DNA of 26,460 nucleotides from JBQTKD01 sp052389435 (GCA_052389435.1 JBQTIB010000157.1:1-26460); one strand, 5' to 3'; counted from the stretch's first letter, positions 1 to 6,526 are shown. Numbers and translations: made by a program. Notes: generated by a model not told the origin, from the sequence alone.

Positions 1-2
1 AC

Positions 3-29
3 ACCGTCACCCTCGACCAGAGCGCCTGA
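3..29 (+). CDS. 3' end of a gene entering from the left (partial)
   Basis: The frame from position 3 reads TVTLDQSA and stops at TGA 27-29. It is followed at once by GC-rich hairpins, as expected downstream of a gene. Eight residues are too few to identify a family. The relaxase remnant starts about 95 bp further on, so this tail probably belongs to another gene of the same decayed element. It could also be chance, since any open frame at a window edge looks like this. Confidence 0.3.
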   Translation, partial: TVTLDQSA

Positions 30-33
30 CCTT

Positions 34-87
34 CCCCGGACGCGCCGGGGCAACGGACCCAAGAACGGGTCCGGGCTGCGCCCGGAC
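34..87 (+). terminator. Three consecutive hairpins, two of them overlapping
   Basis: CCCCGG 34-39 pairs with CCGGGG 45-50. GGACCC 55-60 pairs with GGGTCC 67-72. GTCCGGGC 69-76 pairs perfectly with GCCCGGAC 80-87. The second and third stems share bases 69-72 and so are mutually exclusive. There is no T tract. The position directly after a stop codon suggests a transcription end for the gene at the left edge. Confidence 0.45.
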
Positions 88-123
88 GCTGCCGCCTGCC
101 CACTCATCGTTATTCACGGGTCA

Positions 124-674
124 GTGATCGTTGGCGTTCTTCGATGCGCGAGCGGCTCGTGGCAGCCGGGCTGGTCCAGGACGCGACCGTCGCGACTACC
201 GGCGCCGGGTCGCGGATCGGCACGGGAGACACGGTGGTCACCGGCCGCAACGACCGCGGCCTAAGGCGTCGACAACGGCAGTGTCTCGACCGTTACCGCC
301 GTACGACGACGGGAACTCGTCCTCGCGCCTCGCCCGATTCGGGACTGTCGGGCGACGGCGGCGGCCCACGTGGGGATGACCCGCGGGCGCACCGCGAACA
401 CCGTGCACCTCGTCACGGGCGATACCGACACGGCCCGGGCGCGGTGGGTCGAGATCGCTGGGCCGGGCCGGGCCGTGTCGGTCCCGCCGCCGCGCGGGAG
501 GCCGCGACGCCGGCCGCGGAGCGCTACCCCGGCCAGCAGGCCGACGCGCAGAGGCAGGCCGAATGCCTCGCCGAGATCCGCGAAGAACGAACGCGGGATG
601 GACCGAGCAGGACACTGCCCGCACGCGGGTTGCGGCATTGGAACCGCGCGTGGCGCCGCCGGCGCCGCCTCTAG
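124..674 (+). pseudogene. Decayed C-terminal part of a MobF (TrwC/TraA-type) conjugative relaxase
   Basis: Three stretches in two frames together resemble the helicase-like C-terminus of actinobacterial MobF relaxases. Positions 124-265 read RERLVAAGLV, then SRIGTGDTVVTGRNDRGL, the family's 'GD.IVTRRNDR.L' region. The frame then shifts: 268-475 reads VDNGSVSTVTAV and later HVGMTRGRTANTVHLVT, the conserved TRGR.xN segment near the end of the helicase domain. It shifts back: about 474-674 reads GPAAAREAA and an Arg/Glu-rich tail ending at TAG 672-674. The stretch between the VTAV and TRGR motifs is much shorter than normal, so there is an internal deletion as well. The rest of the relaxase lies outside the window or is lost. 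I identified it from remembered family motifs, not from an alignment. The relaxase would have nicked and unwound the element's DNA for transfer; this copy cannot be functional. Confidence 0.7.
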
Positions 675-882
675 CGAGCCGCCCGTCCTAGCGCCGCTGC
701 GCGAGGCGGCCATGACCGCGCGGTGGCTGACGACCGGGTAACCCCCGCGAACGTGATCCCGTAAGCCGGTGACCAAGTGGATCAATCCCGGTCGTCTGAC
801 TGCATACGCACCATCGGTGGGCAACGGCGCTACCGCAAGTCGGAGGTCCTTGCCGTTCTCAACGGCGCGGCCCCCGCAGGAC

Positions 883-890
883 CCATAACC
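883..890. repeat. Target-site duplication, left copy
   Basis: CCATAACC directly precedes the left IS end at 891 and is identical to 2325-2332. It marks the insertion point and shows that the HTH gene frame was continuous before insertion. Confidence 0.95.
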
Positions 891-2324
891 GGCTCTTCAC
901 AAAGCAGGGTGTAGCCGCGGTCTGAATCCGCCCGCTTCCAGCAGGCACCGGGCGATGTAGTTGGTCAGGTTCCGGAAGCGAGCGCGGAGCCGCGCAGGTG
1001 CTCGAGCCTGCCGTTGATCGCCTCGGTGGGGCCGTTGCTGGTGCCGGGCCGGTCGAAGTAGGCCAGCACGTCCGCGGCGCGTTTCCTCAGCGTCCGGCCG
1101 AGGATCGCGATCTCGACCAGCGCCTTCGGAACACCGCTGCCGAGGTCCTCGATCAGCTTCGCCATCCGCTTGCGGCCCTTGCCGCGGTTGGGGTCGCGGT
1201 AGGCGGCGATCGCGTGTTGGTAGATGTTCCACGTAGCCTCGACTTCGACGTGCCGGTCGTCGGCGAACAGCGTCTCCAGTCGTTTCTTCTGTTTCTCTGT
1301 CAGCAGATCCAGTCCGGTGTGCAGAGTGCGGCGCGCGGAGTAGAGCGGTTCGCGGGCTCGGCCACGGTGGCCGTGCAGGTCCTGCTGAACACGCCGACGG
1401 CACCGGTCCAGGGCGTCGCCGGCCAAGCGCACGACGTGGAATGGGTCGAGCACCGCGACCGCGTCGGGCAACTCCTCGGACGTGGCGGTCTTGAACCCGC
1501 TGAATCCGTCCATCGCGACCACCTCGACCGCGTCGCGCCAGTCCTGCGGGCGCTCGGCGAGCCAGTCGGTGAAGGCCTTCTTCGACCGGCCCTCGACCAT
1601 GTCCAGCAGGCGAGCCGGGCCGGTGCCGTCCCGCACGGCGGTGAGGTCGATGACCACGGTGACGTACTTGTCCCCGTGACGAGTGTGGCGCCAGACGTGT
1701 TCGTCGACCCCGATCACCTTGACGCCGTCGAAGCGGGCCGGGTCCTCGATAAGCACCCGTCTGCCCTCGGCCAGGACCGCGTCGTTCGCCGTGTTCCAGG
1801 AGACGCCGAGACCTTCGGCGATCCGAGCGACCGTCAGATGCGCGACCACGATGGATTCCAGGGCCCAGCGCAGTCCGCGACGGGACAATTTTGCTCTCGG
1901 TTCCGCGGCCCTGCCGGTGTCCTGACGCCACACGTGACCGCAGCCGGGACAGCGGTAGCGGCGCACCGTGATCACCAGCGTGGTTGGCCGCCACCCGAAC
2001 GGTTCGTGCGCCAGACGTCGTTGGACGGTGTCGCGCGGTGCGCCGTGGACACCGCAGCGGCGGCACCAGTCGTCGGGCTCGGCCACGCGACAGGCCAGCA
2101 CCGCCCGGCCGGGTTCGAGGCGCTGGCCGGTGACGACGAGACCCAGCTCGTCCAGACGGCAGAAGGCGGTCAGATCTGGGCAGCCGAACTCGGCCGCTGC
2201 AGTAGCGTCGGGCATGTCGAGGTCTTCCGGATGGTGGCGTGAGAACTTCCATCCTCGGGAGACCTCGACCTGTCTCCGGGGACCGACGCGCCAACCCGAT
2301 CTACACCCTCATCTGCGAAGAGCC
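891..2324 (-). mobile_element. Complete ISL3-family insertion sequence, 1434 bp
   Basis: The ends are imperfect inverted repeats. Positions 891-914 begin GGCTCTTCACAAAG and end GGGTGTAG. The reverse complement of 2301-2324 begins GGCTCTTCGCAGAT and ends GGGTGTAG. They agree at 20 of 24 positions. The GGCTCTTC terminus is typical of the ISL3 family. Both flanks carry the same 8-bp target duplication, CCATAACC (883-890 and 2325-2332), the size expected for ISL3. The element holds one transposase gene on the minus strand. Perfect target repeats imply a fairly recent insertion; it lies in the already decayed HTH gene. Confidence 0.95.
897..2215 (-). pseudogene. ISL3-family transposase, frameshifted at its C-terminus
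   Basis: The gene starts at ATG 2215. The protein has an N-terminal zinc-ribbon region (CRRCGVHG, YRCPGCGHVW), a short HTH (VARIAEGLGVSWNTAND), and a DDE catalytic domain. Candidate catalytic residues are the Asp in VIGVDEHVW, the Asp in VAMDGFSGF, and the Glu in GPTEAINGRLE. Near 978-979 one base is missing, in a codon that is probably GGC in relatives. The annotated frame therefore ends early as ALASGT at 965. The natural C-terminus, FRNLTNYIARCLLE...RLHPAL, lies in the next frame and stops at 897. The catalytic residues are upstream of the break. About 26 C-terminal residues are lost, so activity is uncertain. The site is not an obvious slippery heptamer, so I read it as mutation or sequencing error rather than programmed frameshifting. 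Confidence 0.88.
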
Positions 2325-2332
2325 CCATAACC
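2325..2332. repeat. Target-site duplication, right copy
   Basis: CCATAACC directly follows the right IS end at 2324 and matches 883-890 in all 8 positions. The old HTH frame resumes at 2333. Confidence 0.95.
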
Positions 2333-2364
2333 TCAGGTGTGGACTGCGATGGAGGAGTGAAAGG

Positions 2365-3171
2365 TTGACTGAGCCGACCCACCTTGACGGTGAAGACGCA
2401 AGTATTCTCGCGCTTGAGCGCATTCGCCTGAACAATACGTCGACGGCGGACAACTGGGAGCTTTACGAGGGCCACCGCCAAAAGGTTTGTGCGTTGCTCG
2501 AGAATGCGGCGCGCACGTGCGGCGCGCGTTCTTCGGTCCCACATTTGATTGTGATGGGTGCGGGCAACTGCAATGATGTCGACCTGAATTTCTTGATTGG
2601 AAAGTTTGCGTCTATTCATCTGCTGGACGTCGATGGTCAGGCGATGGAAAGTGGATTAAGTCGCCAGCATGTTGAGCGCTCCCGCGTCCACCTGTACGGC
2701 GGTAAGAACCTTGCGCTATCGAACACCGGCGGGGACCTGCATCTCGATGGTCCTGCGGTGGTGTTCTCGGCAGCAATCTTAAGCCAGATGATTCTCGACC
2801 TCATCTGTCCAGTCGGGTCGCCCAGGGAGGTTGTGCTCGAAGACATAGTCGCGCTTCGCGGGCAGCACCTCGCGCTGATGATGGCGCTGGCCCAACCCGG
2901 TGGCGCTTGCGTACTTGTAAACGACCTGGTCTCGTCAGTAACCGTGCCTGGCCTTTTTCGCGAATCGAATCTTTCCGAACTTATGTCGCGCTGTCTCGAT
3001 ACGGGAAATTTCTTCACGGGATCCAACCCGGTGGCCATTCGGCAGCAGATTACTCAGATGGCGGGTAAAGATATTGCGGATCTGCGAATCTGTGCTCCCT
3101 GGATTTGGCGCATGGGATCGGAGATGTGGCGACTGGCCTACGCGATTTCGTGGCGCCAGCCTATCCATTAA
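2365..3171 (+). CDS. SAM-dependent methyltransferase-like protein of unknown substrate
   Basis: The 268-residue protein has a Rossmann-type start: LIVMGAGNCND (about residues 61-71) resembles the glycine-rich SAM-binding motif I, and HLLDVDGQA with Asp88 at the end of the second strand fits motif II. No known substrate signature is visible. I chose the TTG at 2365 because GGAGGAG lies at 2351-2357 and because the codon overlaps the TGA of the upstream HTH gene (TTGA 2365-2368), as in translational coupling. A longer frame from 2239 would read through the IS end and is rejected. Base use is visibly more AT-rich than in the neighbours (AATTTCTTG, GATATTGCG), which suggests acquisition from elsewhere. 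The IS now sits 40 bp upstream and has cut the gene off from its old promoter, so expression may depend on the IS or on a local site. Confidence 0.65.
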   Translation: MTEPTHLDGEDASILALERIRLNNTSTADNWELYEGHRQKVCALLENAARTCGARSSVPHLIVMGAGNCNDVDLNFLIGKFASIHLLDVDGQAMESGLSRQHVERSRVHLYGGKNLALSNTGGDLHLDGPAVVFSAAILSQMILDLICPVGSPREVVLEDIVALRGQHLALMMALAQPGGACVLVNDLVSSVTVPGLFRESNLSELMSRCLDTGNFFTGSNPVAIRQQITQMAGKDIADLRICAPWIWRMGSEMWRLAYAISWRQPIH

Positions 3172-3428
3172 GCACGACAAAAATACGGATCTCTGCCGGG
3201 CGAGTTTAGCGGTCCGGATTCCGTTATCCGGATGCCTAGGCGGCCTTCGTCGGGCACGTGCCACGTGCCGCACTCACGAAATGGCCGAACGGATGATCCG
3301 GACCTAGCCGAAAGTGCCGAACCTCTGCGAGGTCTCCCGCGTCCTAGTGACGTCCGGTCCACATCGAGGATCTCGCGTAGCCCAAGTGCGAGCGCACGAG
3401 ATCTCATGATCCATTCGGGGGAGACACT
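3172..3428. promoter_or_regulatory. Intergenic region with CACGTG repeats ahead of the protease gene
   Basis: This 257-bp gap contains two overlapping CACGTG cores in GGCACGTGCCACGTGCC (3253-3269). It also has an inverted pair, GATCTCG 3369-3375 and CGAGATC 3397-3403, near the protease start. A ribosome binding site, GGGGGAG, precedes the TTG at 3429. I see no convincing -35/-10 pair. The repeats could be operator sites for the protease gene. Confidence 0.3.
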
Positions 3429-4070
3429 TTGAGCCGACGAGCTTCCGCCCGCGCTGCAACGAGACTGCGGCGAAGAGTTCTTCACGGCGCGCTCGCCGTG
3501 AGTGCCGCGGCAGGTGTGCTGTGCGTTCCGGCCGCTGCAGAGGCCTACGTTCTCAAGGGCGGCGGCTGCCGCTTCGACCCGGACAACGACAATGACGGGC
3601 TGGGCATCTCGTTCAAGACGAGCGGAAGTGCGTACAACGCCACGGAGAGGCTGCGGACCGAGTACGCCGCCTCCGACTGGAACAACAAGATGACCCCGTC
3701 GTTCACCATCGTCAGCTACGCCTCCACCAAGCAGGACCTCTACGTCGATTGGGTCTCGCTCGGCGCGAGAACCTACGCGGACATGACGACCTGGTGCGAC
3801 AGTGGCGACAACCACTACAGCCAGGATCCGCGGTTCAGGTGGAACACGACTGCCACCTCCTACCCGAAGACGCAGGCGCGGCAGGTCGGGGTCGCGGTTC
3901 ACGAGCTCGGCCACGCCTACGGCTTGGCCCACAACGACACCGGTGGTTGCAACCAGACTGTCGGCAACGCGGGGCTCATGCACTCGGACCCGGTCGGCAA
4001 GTACGACCTGTGTGGGTGGGCAAACCCCACCGACGACGACGCCGCCGGCGCCACGGACGCCCACTACTGA
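3429..4070 (+). CDS. Secreted zinc metalloprotease (matrixin/snapalysin-like)
   Basis: The 213-residue protein begins with an Arg-rich N-terminus and a hydrophobic stretch ending AAAEAY, a signal peptide probably cut near residue 39. The active site is HELGHAYGLAH: His158, Glu159, His162 and His168 fit HExxHxxGxxH, with the catalytic Glu. Met184 in GLMHSDP fits the Met-turn of metzincins. The mature enzyme is small (about 175 residues), as in snapalysins and minimal matrixins, and has several Cys that could form disulfides. The start is TTG 3429, about 5 bp after GGGGGAG. The lipoprotein gene follows 14 bp after the stop, so the two are probably cotranscribed. The enzyme should act outside the cell on unknown proteins. 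It lies inside the putative integrated element and may be cargo. Confidence 0.85.
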   Translation: MSRRASARAATRLRRRVLHGALAVSAAAGVLCVPAAAEAYVLKGGGCRFDPDNDNDGLGISFKTSGSAYNATERLRTEYAASDWNNKMTPSFTIVSYASTKQDLYVDWVSLGARTYADMTTWCDSGDNHYSQDPRFRWNTTATSYPKTQARQVGVAVHELGHAYGLAHNDTGGCNQTVGNAGLMHSDPVGKYDLCGWANPTDDDAAGATDAHY

Positions 4071-4084
4071 TGATGGAGAGGACC

Positions 4085-4786
4085 ATGCAGAAGAGATCGA
4101 TCGCGCTGTGCGCGTCCGTGGGCTTCCTTGCCCTGGCCCTAGCCGGATGCTCGTCTGGGGGCACGGTGGATGTGTCCCTGTCCGCGGCGAGCTTCGACTC
4201 ACCGAACGAACTTGCTCAGGCCAGCGAATACCTCGCCAAGGTCCAGATCACCTCGGCGCCCGTCGCTCACCAGATGCGCGACGCGGACTACCTGACCTAC
4301 TGGGTCTCCCAGGCCACTGTCGAAGAGATCGTCGGGCAGCGACCTGACGTCCCCAAGACACTGAAGGTCGGGGACACGATCCCCGTCGCTACGCAGCTTC
4401 TGAGCGCGAACTCGGACACCAAGGTGTCTTTGAACGAGGGCGCCTTCCCGGCCAAGTCCGAACTGCCGGCCAAGGGCGACAAACTCGTGGTCTTCCTGGT
4501 CTACGACCCCGCGCTCGGCGGCTACGGGCCTGGATACGAGTCCATCGGGCAGGGCGTGGTCGGCGCGGACAGCTCGGTCACGATGCGCGGGGTCTCCGGC
4601 AAGCTGAACAAGAACAAGGTCGCCTCCCGCACCGTCACGAGCGATCTGAAGACGAAGTACGACTCCAAGGCGCCATGGCGCACGACCACGCCGGGCTCGG
4701 AGAACATCCCGGCCGACACGGACGAGGGTCGGCTCCCTATGAGCGCGCCGGAATCGAGTGCCCAACCCTCGGCCGAGATCCGCTGA
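4085..4786 (+). CDS. Lipoprotein of unknown function, paired with the metalloprotease
   Basis: The 233-residue protein has a basic N-terminus (MQKR), a hydrophobic core and the lipobox LAGC, with Cys22 as the lipidated residue. It should be anchored to the outer face of the membrane. The rest (SFDSPNELAQASEYL, VEEIVGQRP, GDKLVVFLVYDP) is soluble and I do not recognise a named domain. The C-terminus is Pro/Ser-rich. I chose ATG 4085, which follows GGAGAGG with 4-5 bp spacing, over the in-frame ATGs at 4070 and 4073. Those would add only MMERT in front of the signal peptide. The short gap to the protease gene suggests a two-gene operon. The protein could be a partner, substrate or inhibitor of the protease, but nothing in the sequence shows which. 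Confidence 0.8.
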   Translation: MQKRSIALCASVGFLALALAGCSSGGTVDVSLSAASFDSPNELAQASEYLAKVQITSAPVAHQMRDADYLTYWVSQATVEEIVGQRPDVPKTLKVGDTIPVATQLLSANSDTKVSLNEGAFPAKSELPAKGDKLVVFLVYDPALGGYGPGYESIGQGVVGADSSVTMRGVSGKLNKNKVASRTVTSDLKTKYDSKAPWRTTTPGSENIPADTDEGRLPMSAPESSAQPSAEIR

Positions 4787-4821
4787 GCCACAGGCGGGGC
4801 ACGCAGAACGGACTACGTCGC

Positions 4822-4856
4822 CCGAGGGGTGGAAGCCGCTGGCTTCCACCGCTCGG
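4822..4856 (+). terminator. Hairpin downstream of the protease/lipoprotein pair
   Basis: GTGGAAGCC 4829-4837 pairs perfectly with GGCTTCCAC 4841-4849 around a 3-base loop. The stem extends through a small internal loop with CCGAG 4822-4826 and CTCGG 4852-4856. It lies 36 bp after the lipoprotein stop and has no T tract. It is a plausible transcription terminator or mRNA-stabilising structure. Confidence 0.6.
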
Positions 4857-5441
4857 TGGCTTAACTGCACCGGCTGGTCGGGGTTCGCACTGCTTTCGAC
4901 ACACGCACCGGCTCCCGTAGGACGGTCGGTCGCCGGGCACGCCTGACGATCTGTCAGGTCGAAGGGATCACGCGTGGCCGTCCGGCCCGTGGGACCAGTC
5001 CGCCGCCGCGATCCGGAAACGTCCCTGCCGCGGGACAGCGGGCGTCGTGGCGATATGCAGATCGAGTACGCGGTTCACCGACGGCCAGGACCTTGGGGGT
5101 CCGGCGCCGGAAGCGAACGGTCTCGAGCAGGCCTGGACTGATTTGGAAAGCGGGTCAAGGTCGGCGCATGTCGCTTGGCGGTCGAGGTGACGGCAACCGT
5201 GACGGCAACGTCCCGGGCCATCTGGCCCCGATCTCGGACCGGGCCGGACGCCGTCACCGCTTGCCGCTAATCGAGCGCTCATGCCGAACCGGCCTGATAA
5301 GGAAGCGGCGGCGCCCTTGGCGGCCAGGATGTAGCAACGCATGTAGCAACGCGCGTGCGTCCGCCGACGTTCGCCAGGATCCGACGACGCCCTGACCTGC
5401 GGAAATGTACTTTGACGGACCGCGACGAACCCCGTGCTCGG
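4857..5441. other. About 585 bp without a recognisable gene, at the edge of the element
   Basis: Open frames here are short and low in quality on both strands, with stops in every frame and no family motif that I recognise. In integrative elements this position, next to the tRNA scar, usually holds the integrase gene. I could not find catalytic Arg/His/Tyr boxes, so any integrase is gone or beyond recognition. The notable feature is a tandem 12-bp repeat at 5329-5352, listed separately. Confidence 0.5.
5329..5352. repeat. Tandem 12-bp repeat near the attachment site
   Basis: ATGTAGCAACGC occurs twice without a gap (5329-5340 and 5341-5352), about 90 bp left of the tRNA fragment. A related copy, ATGCAGCAACGG (10 of 12), lies on the other side at 5558-5569. 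Repeats flanking an attachment core may be arm-type integrase or excisionase binding sites. This is inferred from position only. Confidence 0.45.
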
Positions 5442-5487
5442 GACTACGGATCAGAAGGTTAGGGGTTCGAATCCCTTCGGGCGCGCA
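5442..5487 (+). other. Attachment-site scar: 3' half of tRNA-Arg(ACG)
   Basis: From 5444 the sequence is the anticodon loop CTACGGA (anticodon ACG at 5446-5448), the 3' anticodon strand TCAGA, variable loop AGGTT, T stem AGGGG/CCCTT with loop TTCGAAT, acceptor strand CGGGCGC (5478-5484), discriminator G and CA. The 5' half is missing: neither a D arm nor the acceptor strand GCGCCCG is present upstream, and the 5' anticodon strand is replaced. Breaking off at the anticodon loop is the classic result of tyrosine-recombinase integration into a tRNA gene. The element carries a copy of the 3' end that restores the gene at one side and leaves this duplicate at the other. With the fragment on the plus strand, the element lies to the left and the whole tRNA beyond position 1. 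Confidence 0.85.
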
Positions 5488-5491
5488 GCAC

Positions 5492-5535
5492 AGAACCCCA
5501 GGTCAGAGCGTTGCGACCTGGGGTTCTCGGTTTTT
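5492..5535 (+). terminator. Strong intrinsic terminator after the tRNA fragment
   Basis: AGAACCCCAGGTC 5492-5504 pairs perfectly (13 bp) with GACCTGGGGTTCT 5515-5527 around a 10-base loop, followed by CGGTTTTT. This is the expected terminator of the original tRNA-Arg gene, left in its native place at the chromosomal side of the junction. Confidence 0.9.
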
Positions 5536-5678
5536 CGCGGACCGCCGGCGGCGAAGAATGCAGCAACGGGTGTGGAAACGGCGTTCCCGATCAACCAACG
5601 TCGGCAAGGTCGGGCAACGAGCCTGGTCCGGCGCGCCGTGCCAATTCCGCAACTCCCCCCGGTCTCCGGCAGCGCGCC

Positions 5679-6097
5679 TCAGGGCAGGAGGGTGAACGCC
5701 TTCAGGTGCCGAGGGCGGACGACGGTGAAGTGCCGGTGGTCCAGCGTCGCGACGTCGCCGACGCGCAGGCGCTCGGCGAGCGCGATCACCGACGCATCGG
5801 TCGCGCCGAGATGCAGGTCGGCGTCTCGTCCAGGATTTCGGCCATGCGGTCGAGGTCCCCGGGAAGGATCTCGGCCAGGACGAGATCGCCGGCCCGCAGG
5901 GAGCGCACGAATGCCGCCTCGGCCGCGGATCCCCCAAAGCGGCCGAGCATGTAGGTCGTCTCGGCGACGACGAACGGCGAGACGACGAGAGGACGCCCGG
6001 CCAGGCGCAGCCCGGTGAACAGGTCGACGCAGGCGCGGTGATCGTCGTCGTCGGTGTCGGCCGCGGCAACCAGCGGCCCGGTGTCGACGACGATCAC
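5679..6097 (-). pseudogene. PIN-domain (VapC-like) toxin, frameshifted
   Basis: GTG 6097-6095 overlaps the antitoxin's TAG stop (TAGTG). The first 91 codons read VIVVDTGPLVAAADTDD and FVVAETTYMLGRFGG, with the first acidic residues of a PIN nuclease (Asp in VVDTGPLV, Glu in VAET). Near 5824 one base is missing, and the frame then ends as TCISARPMRR at 5786. The next frame carries the rest of the domain: ADLHLGATDASVIALAERL, then VATLDHRHFTVVRP and AFTLLP, with the stop at 5679-5681. Restoring one base gives 139 residues, normal for VapC toxins, which cleave RNA such as tRNA. The downstream catalytic Asp (ATDAS) and ATLDHRHF are out of frame, so the protein as written should be inactive. A sequencing error would give the same picture. 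Confidence 0.85.
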
Positions 6098-6306
6098 TAG
6101 GAACTGCCGAAGCCCTCCGCGAGAATCTCGTCCACCCGCCGCGCGGTGTCGTGGCGCCCGGAGGACATCACGCCGAACCACGCCGGTGGCCATTCGCCGT
6201 CCGCTTCGGGTTCGAGTCGTCGCTTGACGTCGGCCAGCACGGCCGGAACCTGGTCCTCGGGAAGTTCTTGGACCAGCCGGGCAAGCTCCTCGCGAAATGG
6301 GCTCAC
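6097..6306 (-). CDS. Antitoxin partner of the PIN toxin
   Basis: The 69-residue protein starts SPFREELARLVQELPED and ends RRVDEILAEGFGSS. Its place directly before, and overlapping by one base with, a PIN-domain gene makes it the antitoxin. It lacks a clear ribbon-helix-helix or AbrB signature, so its DNA-binding fold, if any, is not evident. The first part looks helical and the C-terminal third would be expected to hold the toxin. I chose GTG 6306 because TACACT lies exactly six bases upstream, the spacing of a leaderless promoter, and there is no Shine-Dalgarno sequence. The frame remains open far upstream, but that part is arginine-rich shadow. Confidence 0.7.
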   Translation of the reverse strand: MSPFREELARLVQELPEDQVPAVLADVKRRLEPEADGEWPPAWFGVMSSGRHDTARRVDEILAEGFGSS

Positions 6307-6312
6307 ACGGCG

Positions 6313-6318
6313 AGTGTA
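6313..6318 (-). promoter_or_regulatory. Candidate -10 of a leaderless antitoxin transcript
   Basis: On the minus strand TACACT is followed by six bases and then the antitoxin GTG at 6306. No clear -35 is visible; CCGACC lies 16 bases further upstream. Confidence 0.45.
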
Positions 6319-6422
6319 GGACTTCCGGCTCGTCGGTCGGGTTGCATCGAGCGTCCGGCGATCTCCTGGCCGATCTCGATCGGCGGCCGATTCCGAGCTC
6401 GCGGAACATCGCGTCCATTCGG

Positions 6423-6446
6423 TCGAATCCCTTCGGACGTGCAGCG
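6423..6446 (+). repeat. Degenerate echo of the tRNA-Arg 3' end
   Basis: These 24 bases match 5467-5490 (T loop to beyond the CA end) at 21 positions, including 14 identical bases in a row (TCGAATCCCTTCGG). Orientation is the same. It may be an older attachment-site scar on the far side of the toxin-antitoxin pair. The surrounding tRNA bases are not conserved. Confidence 0.5.
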
Positions 6447-6526
6447 TGGTTGCGCAGCTCAGAGTCCCCCGGTTCGCCGGGCGGGGCCCTTGTCGTTGCG
6501 TTCGACCTGCGAACCCTTCGCCGCCG

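Larger units (their letters stand above)
712..2368 (+). pseudogene. BldC/excisionase-like MerR-type HTH gene, broken and split by an IS
   Basis: ATG 712 starts MTARWLTTG, followed by two in-frame stops (739-741, 754-756). The same frame resumes with KPVTKWINPGRLTAY (763-807). After a one-base loss near 808 the next frame gives RTIGGQRRYRKSEVLAVLNG (the first base is missing from the R codon). This is the pattern LTTGEVA...TV.KWI..GRL.A.RT.GG.RRYR.SEV of BldC-like and excisionase-like HTH proteins. The frame runs to position 890, where an ISL3 element is inserted. With the IS and one target copy removed, it continues from 2333 through SGVDCDGGVKG to TGA 2366-2368. In actinobacterial integrative elements such proteins usually control excision and are encoded beside the integrase. 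Here the next gene is a methyltransferase. Loss of function is clear; the exact role (excisionase or another regulator) is inferred. Confidence 0.7.

Noticed and set aside
998..2242. Long plus-strand open frame antisense to the transposase
   Set aside because: Antisense of a high-GC gene. There are no domain motifs, and the start region crosses the IS.
897..2294. 465-codon open frame on the minus strand overlapping the transposase
   Set aside because: Only its last 26 codons are real (the transposase C-terminus after the frameshift). The rest is an Arg/Gly/Pro-rich shadow of the transposase frame.
4968..5342. Minus-strand open frame left of the tRNA fragment, considered as an integrase
   Set aside because: No integrase catalytic boxes and low-complexity composition. 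No frame here looks like a tyrosine recombinase.
5442..5487. A complete tRNA gene
   Set aside because: The acceptor 5' strand, D arm and 5' anticodon strand are missing upstream, so it cannot be a functional tRNA.
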